A DNA stretch of 41,241 nt. Origin: an uncultured Microscilla sp. (GTDB taxonomy: Bacteria > Bacteroidota > Bacteroidia > Cytophagales > Microscillaceae). Position 1 is the stretch's first letter; every line of letters starts with the position of its first letter. The stretch spans positions 1 to 41,241 of the forward strand of contig NZ_CANLRP010000069.1 in NCBI RefSeq assembly GCF_947493425.1. The letters run 5' to 3'. The notes under the pieces are model-generated. The model was not told the DNA's origin and ran no database searches. It saw only the letters and a program-made list of their open reading frames with translations. Positions 40,745 to 41,241 of the stretch are shown piece after piece. Made by a program: the position numbers and the translations under genes.

Positions 40745-41241
40745 TACCTAATAGTCAATAGTTTGTGCCAGTTTTTGGGTATTTCTTCCAATTGTTTGGT
40801 TTCCCTGTTCAATACCAACAACTCTTTGGTCTGATACTTTGCAAACATTGGGTCAGTTGATCTATTCACCAGCACTACCAGGTATTTTCCATGAAACTCT
40901 ACCGAAAACAATGTTGAGCTAAATTTACCAAACATTGTTTTAAACTCATTATAGCCAATACTATTCTGAAAGTGTTTGAAATAAACCTTGCTCAACGCAC
41001 TATCAGGTAAAAACTTTGGAAAACGTGATAAATTGAATATTTCAGTTACCCCTTTCTTGTGTAATAAATGTATATCTCCTGCAGCATTGTTTACTATAAA
41101 GGTACCCCATCTGTTTTGTATTAATTGTTTACTCGAAAACGCCCATTTATTAGGGTATGTGAGCCTTTTAAGCAAGTAGTTTTTATAAAATACCTGATAA
41201 CTCGTATCCGACTCTTGGCAAATGGTATACTCACCTGCCAA
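40744..41241 (-). CDS. Unknown protein, 5' end outside window
   Basis: The frame is open to the right edge, so at least 165 C-terminal residues are seen and the start lies beyond the window. Short strands with aromatic residues (NRWGTFIVNNAAGDIHLLHK, EFHGKYLVVLVNR, KELLVLNRETKQLEEIP) suggest a beta-rich, possibly propeller or degenerate WG-like fold, but I recognise no family. No catalytic motif is seen. Its stop codon overlaps the GTG of the metallopeptidase remnant by one base. A 64-bp piece of it (41046-41109) is duplicated at 39054-39117 downstream of the WG gene, which shows that this locus has undergone internal recombination. Confidence 0.65.
   Translation of the reverse strand: MAGEYTICQESDTSYQVFYKNYLLKRLTYPNKWAFSSKQLIQNRWGTFIVNNAAGDIHLLHKKGVTEIFNLSRFPKFLPDSALSKVYFKHFQNSIGYNEFKTMFGKFSSTLFSVEFHGKYLVVLVNRSTDPMFAKYQTKELLVLNRETKQLEEIPKNWHKLLTIR

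Overview
The window looks like a chromosomal segment of a marine, gliding-type Bacteroidetes bacterium (class Cytophagia; it reminds me of Microscilla marina, but that is recall, not a search). The evidence is two giant secreted proteins carrying the two known classes of type IX secretion (T9SS) C-terminal sorting domain, a PorP/SprF-like protein, a PorE-like OmpA protein, AT-rich intergenic DNA and TAnnTTTG-like promoter motifs. No rRNA, tRNA, CRISPR array or transposase was found.

Left third, + strand (1-15030): the 3' part of a giant adhesin gene, open at the left edge, with 41 tandem PKD/SprB-like domains of about 85 residues and a gliding-motility-type (type B) C-terminal domain. A PorP/SprF protein and a PorE-like TPR/beta-propeller/OmpA protein follow. 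This is the classic cassette of adhesin, its dedicated T9SS outer-membrane partner and a peptidoglycan anchor. The adhesin array has a second level of organisation: a block of seven domains (about 1.8 kb) is itself duplicated.

Middle (15.5-26.2 kb): a MarC-family membrane protein (+); a translationally coupled minus-strand pair of outer-membrane barrels (a small beta-barrel and a POTRA-less BamA/TamA-like barrel); and a + strand efflux operon of a TolC-like protein with an N-terminal substrate-binding-like domain, an RND adaptor lipoprotein, an RND pump and a small potassium-channel-like protein. The gaps between these genes hold dispersed modular repeats. They include a perfect 85-bp inverted pair (12760-12844 and 18798-18882) and a 104-bp cloverleaf-like element (18693-18796).

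Right third, minus strand (38.4 to 26.6 kb): a probable operon starting with a 2947-residue secreted protein with four LamG-like domains and a type A T9SS sorting domain. It continues with two paralogous tail-fibre-like proteins and a small secreted protein, and ends at a good intrinsic terminator.

Right end (39.0-41.2 kb): a decaying, recombined locus on the minus strand. It holds the end of an unknown gene, a 53-residue 3' remnant resembling the end of a lethal-factor-type zinc metallopeptidase, a WG-repeat lipoprotein gene broken by three apparent single-base frameshifts, and a short chimeric fragment joining pieces of the first two.
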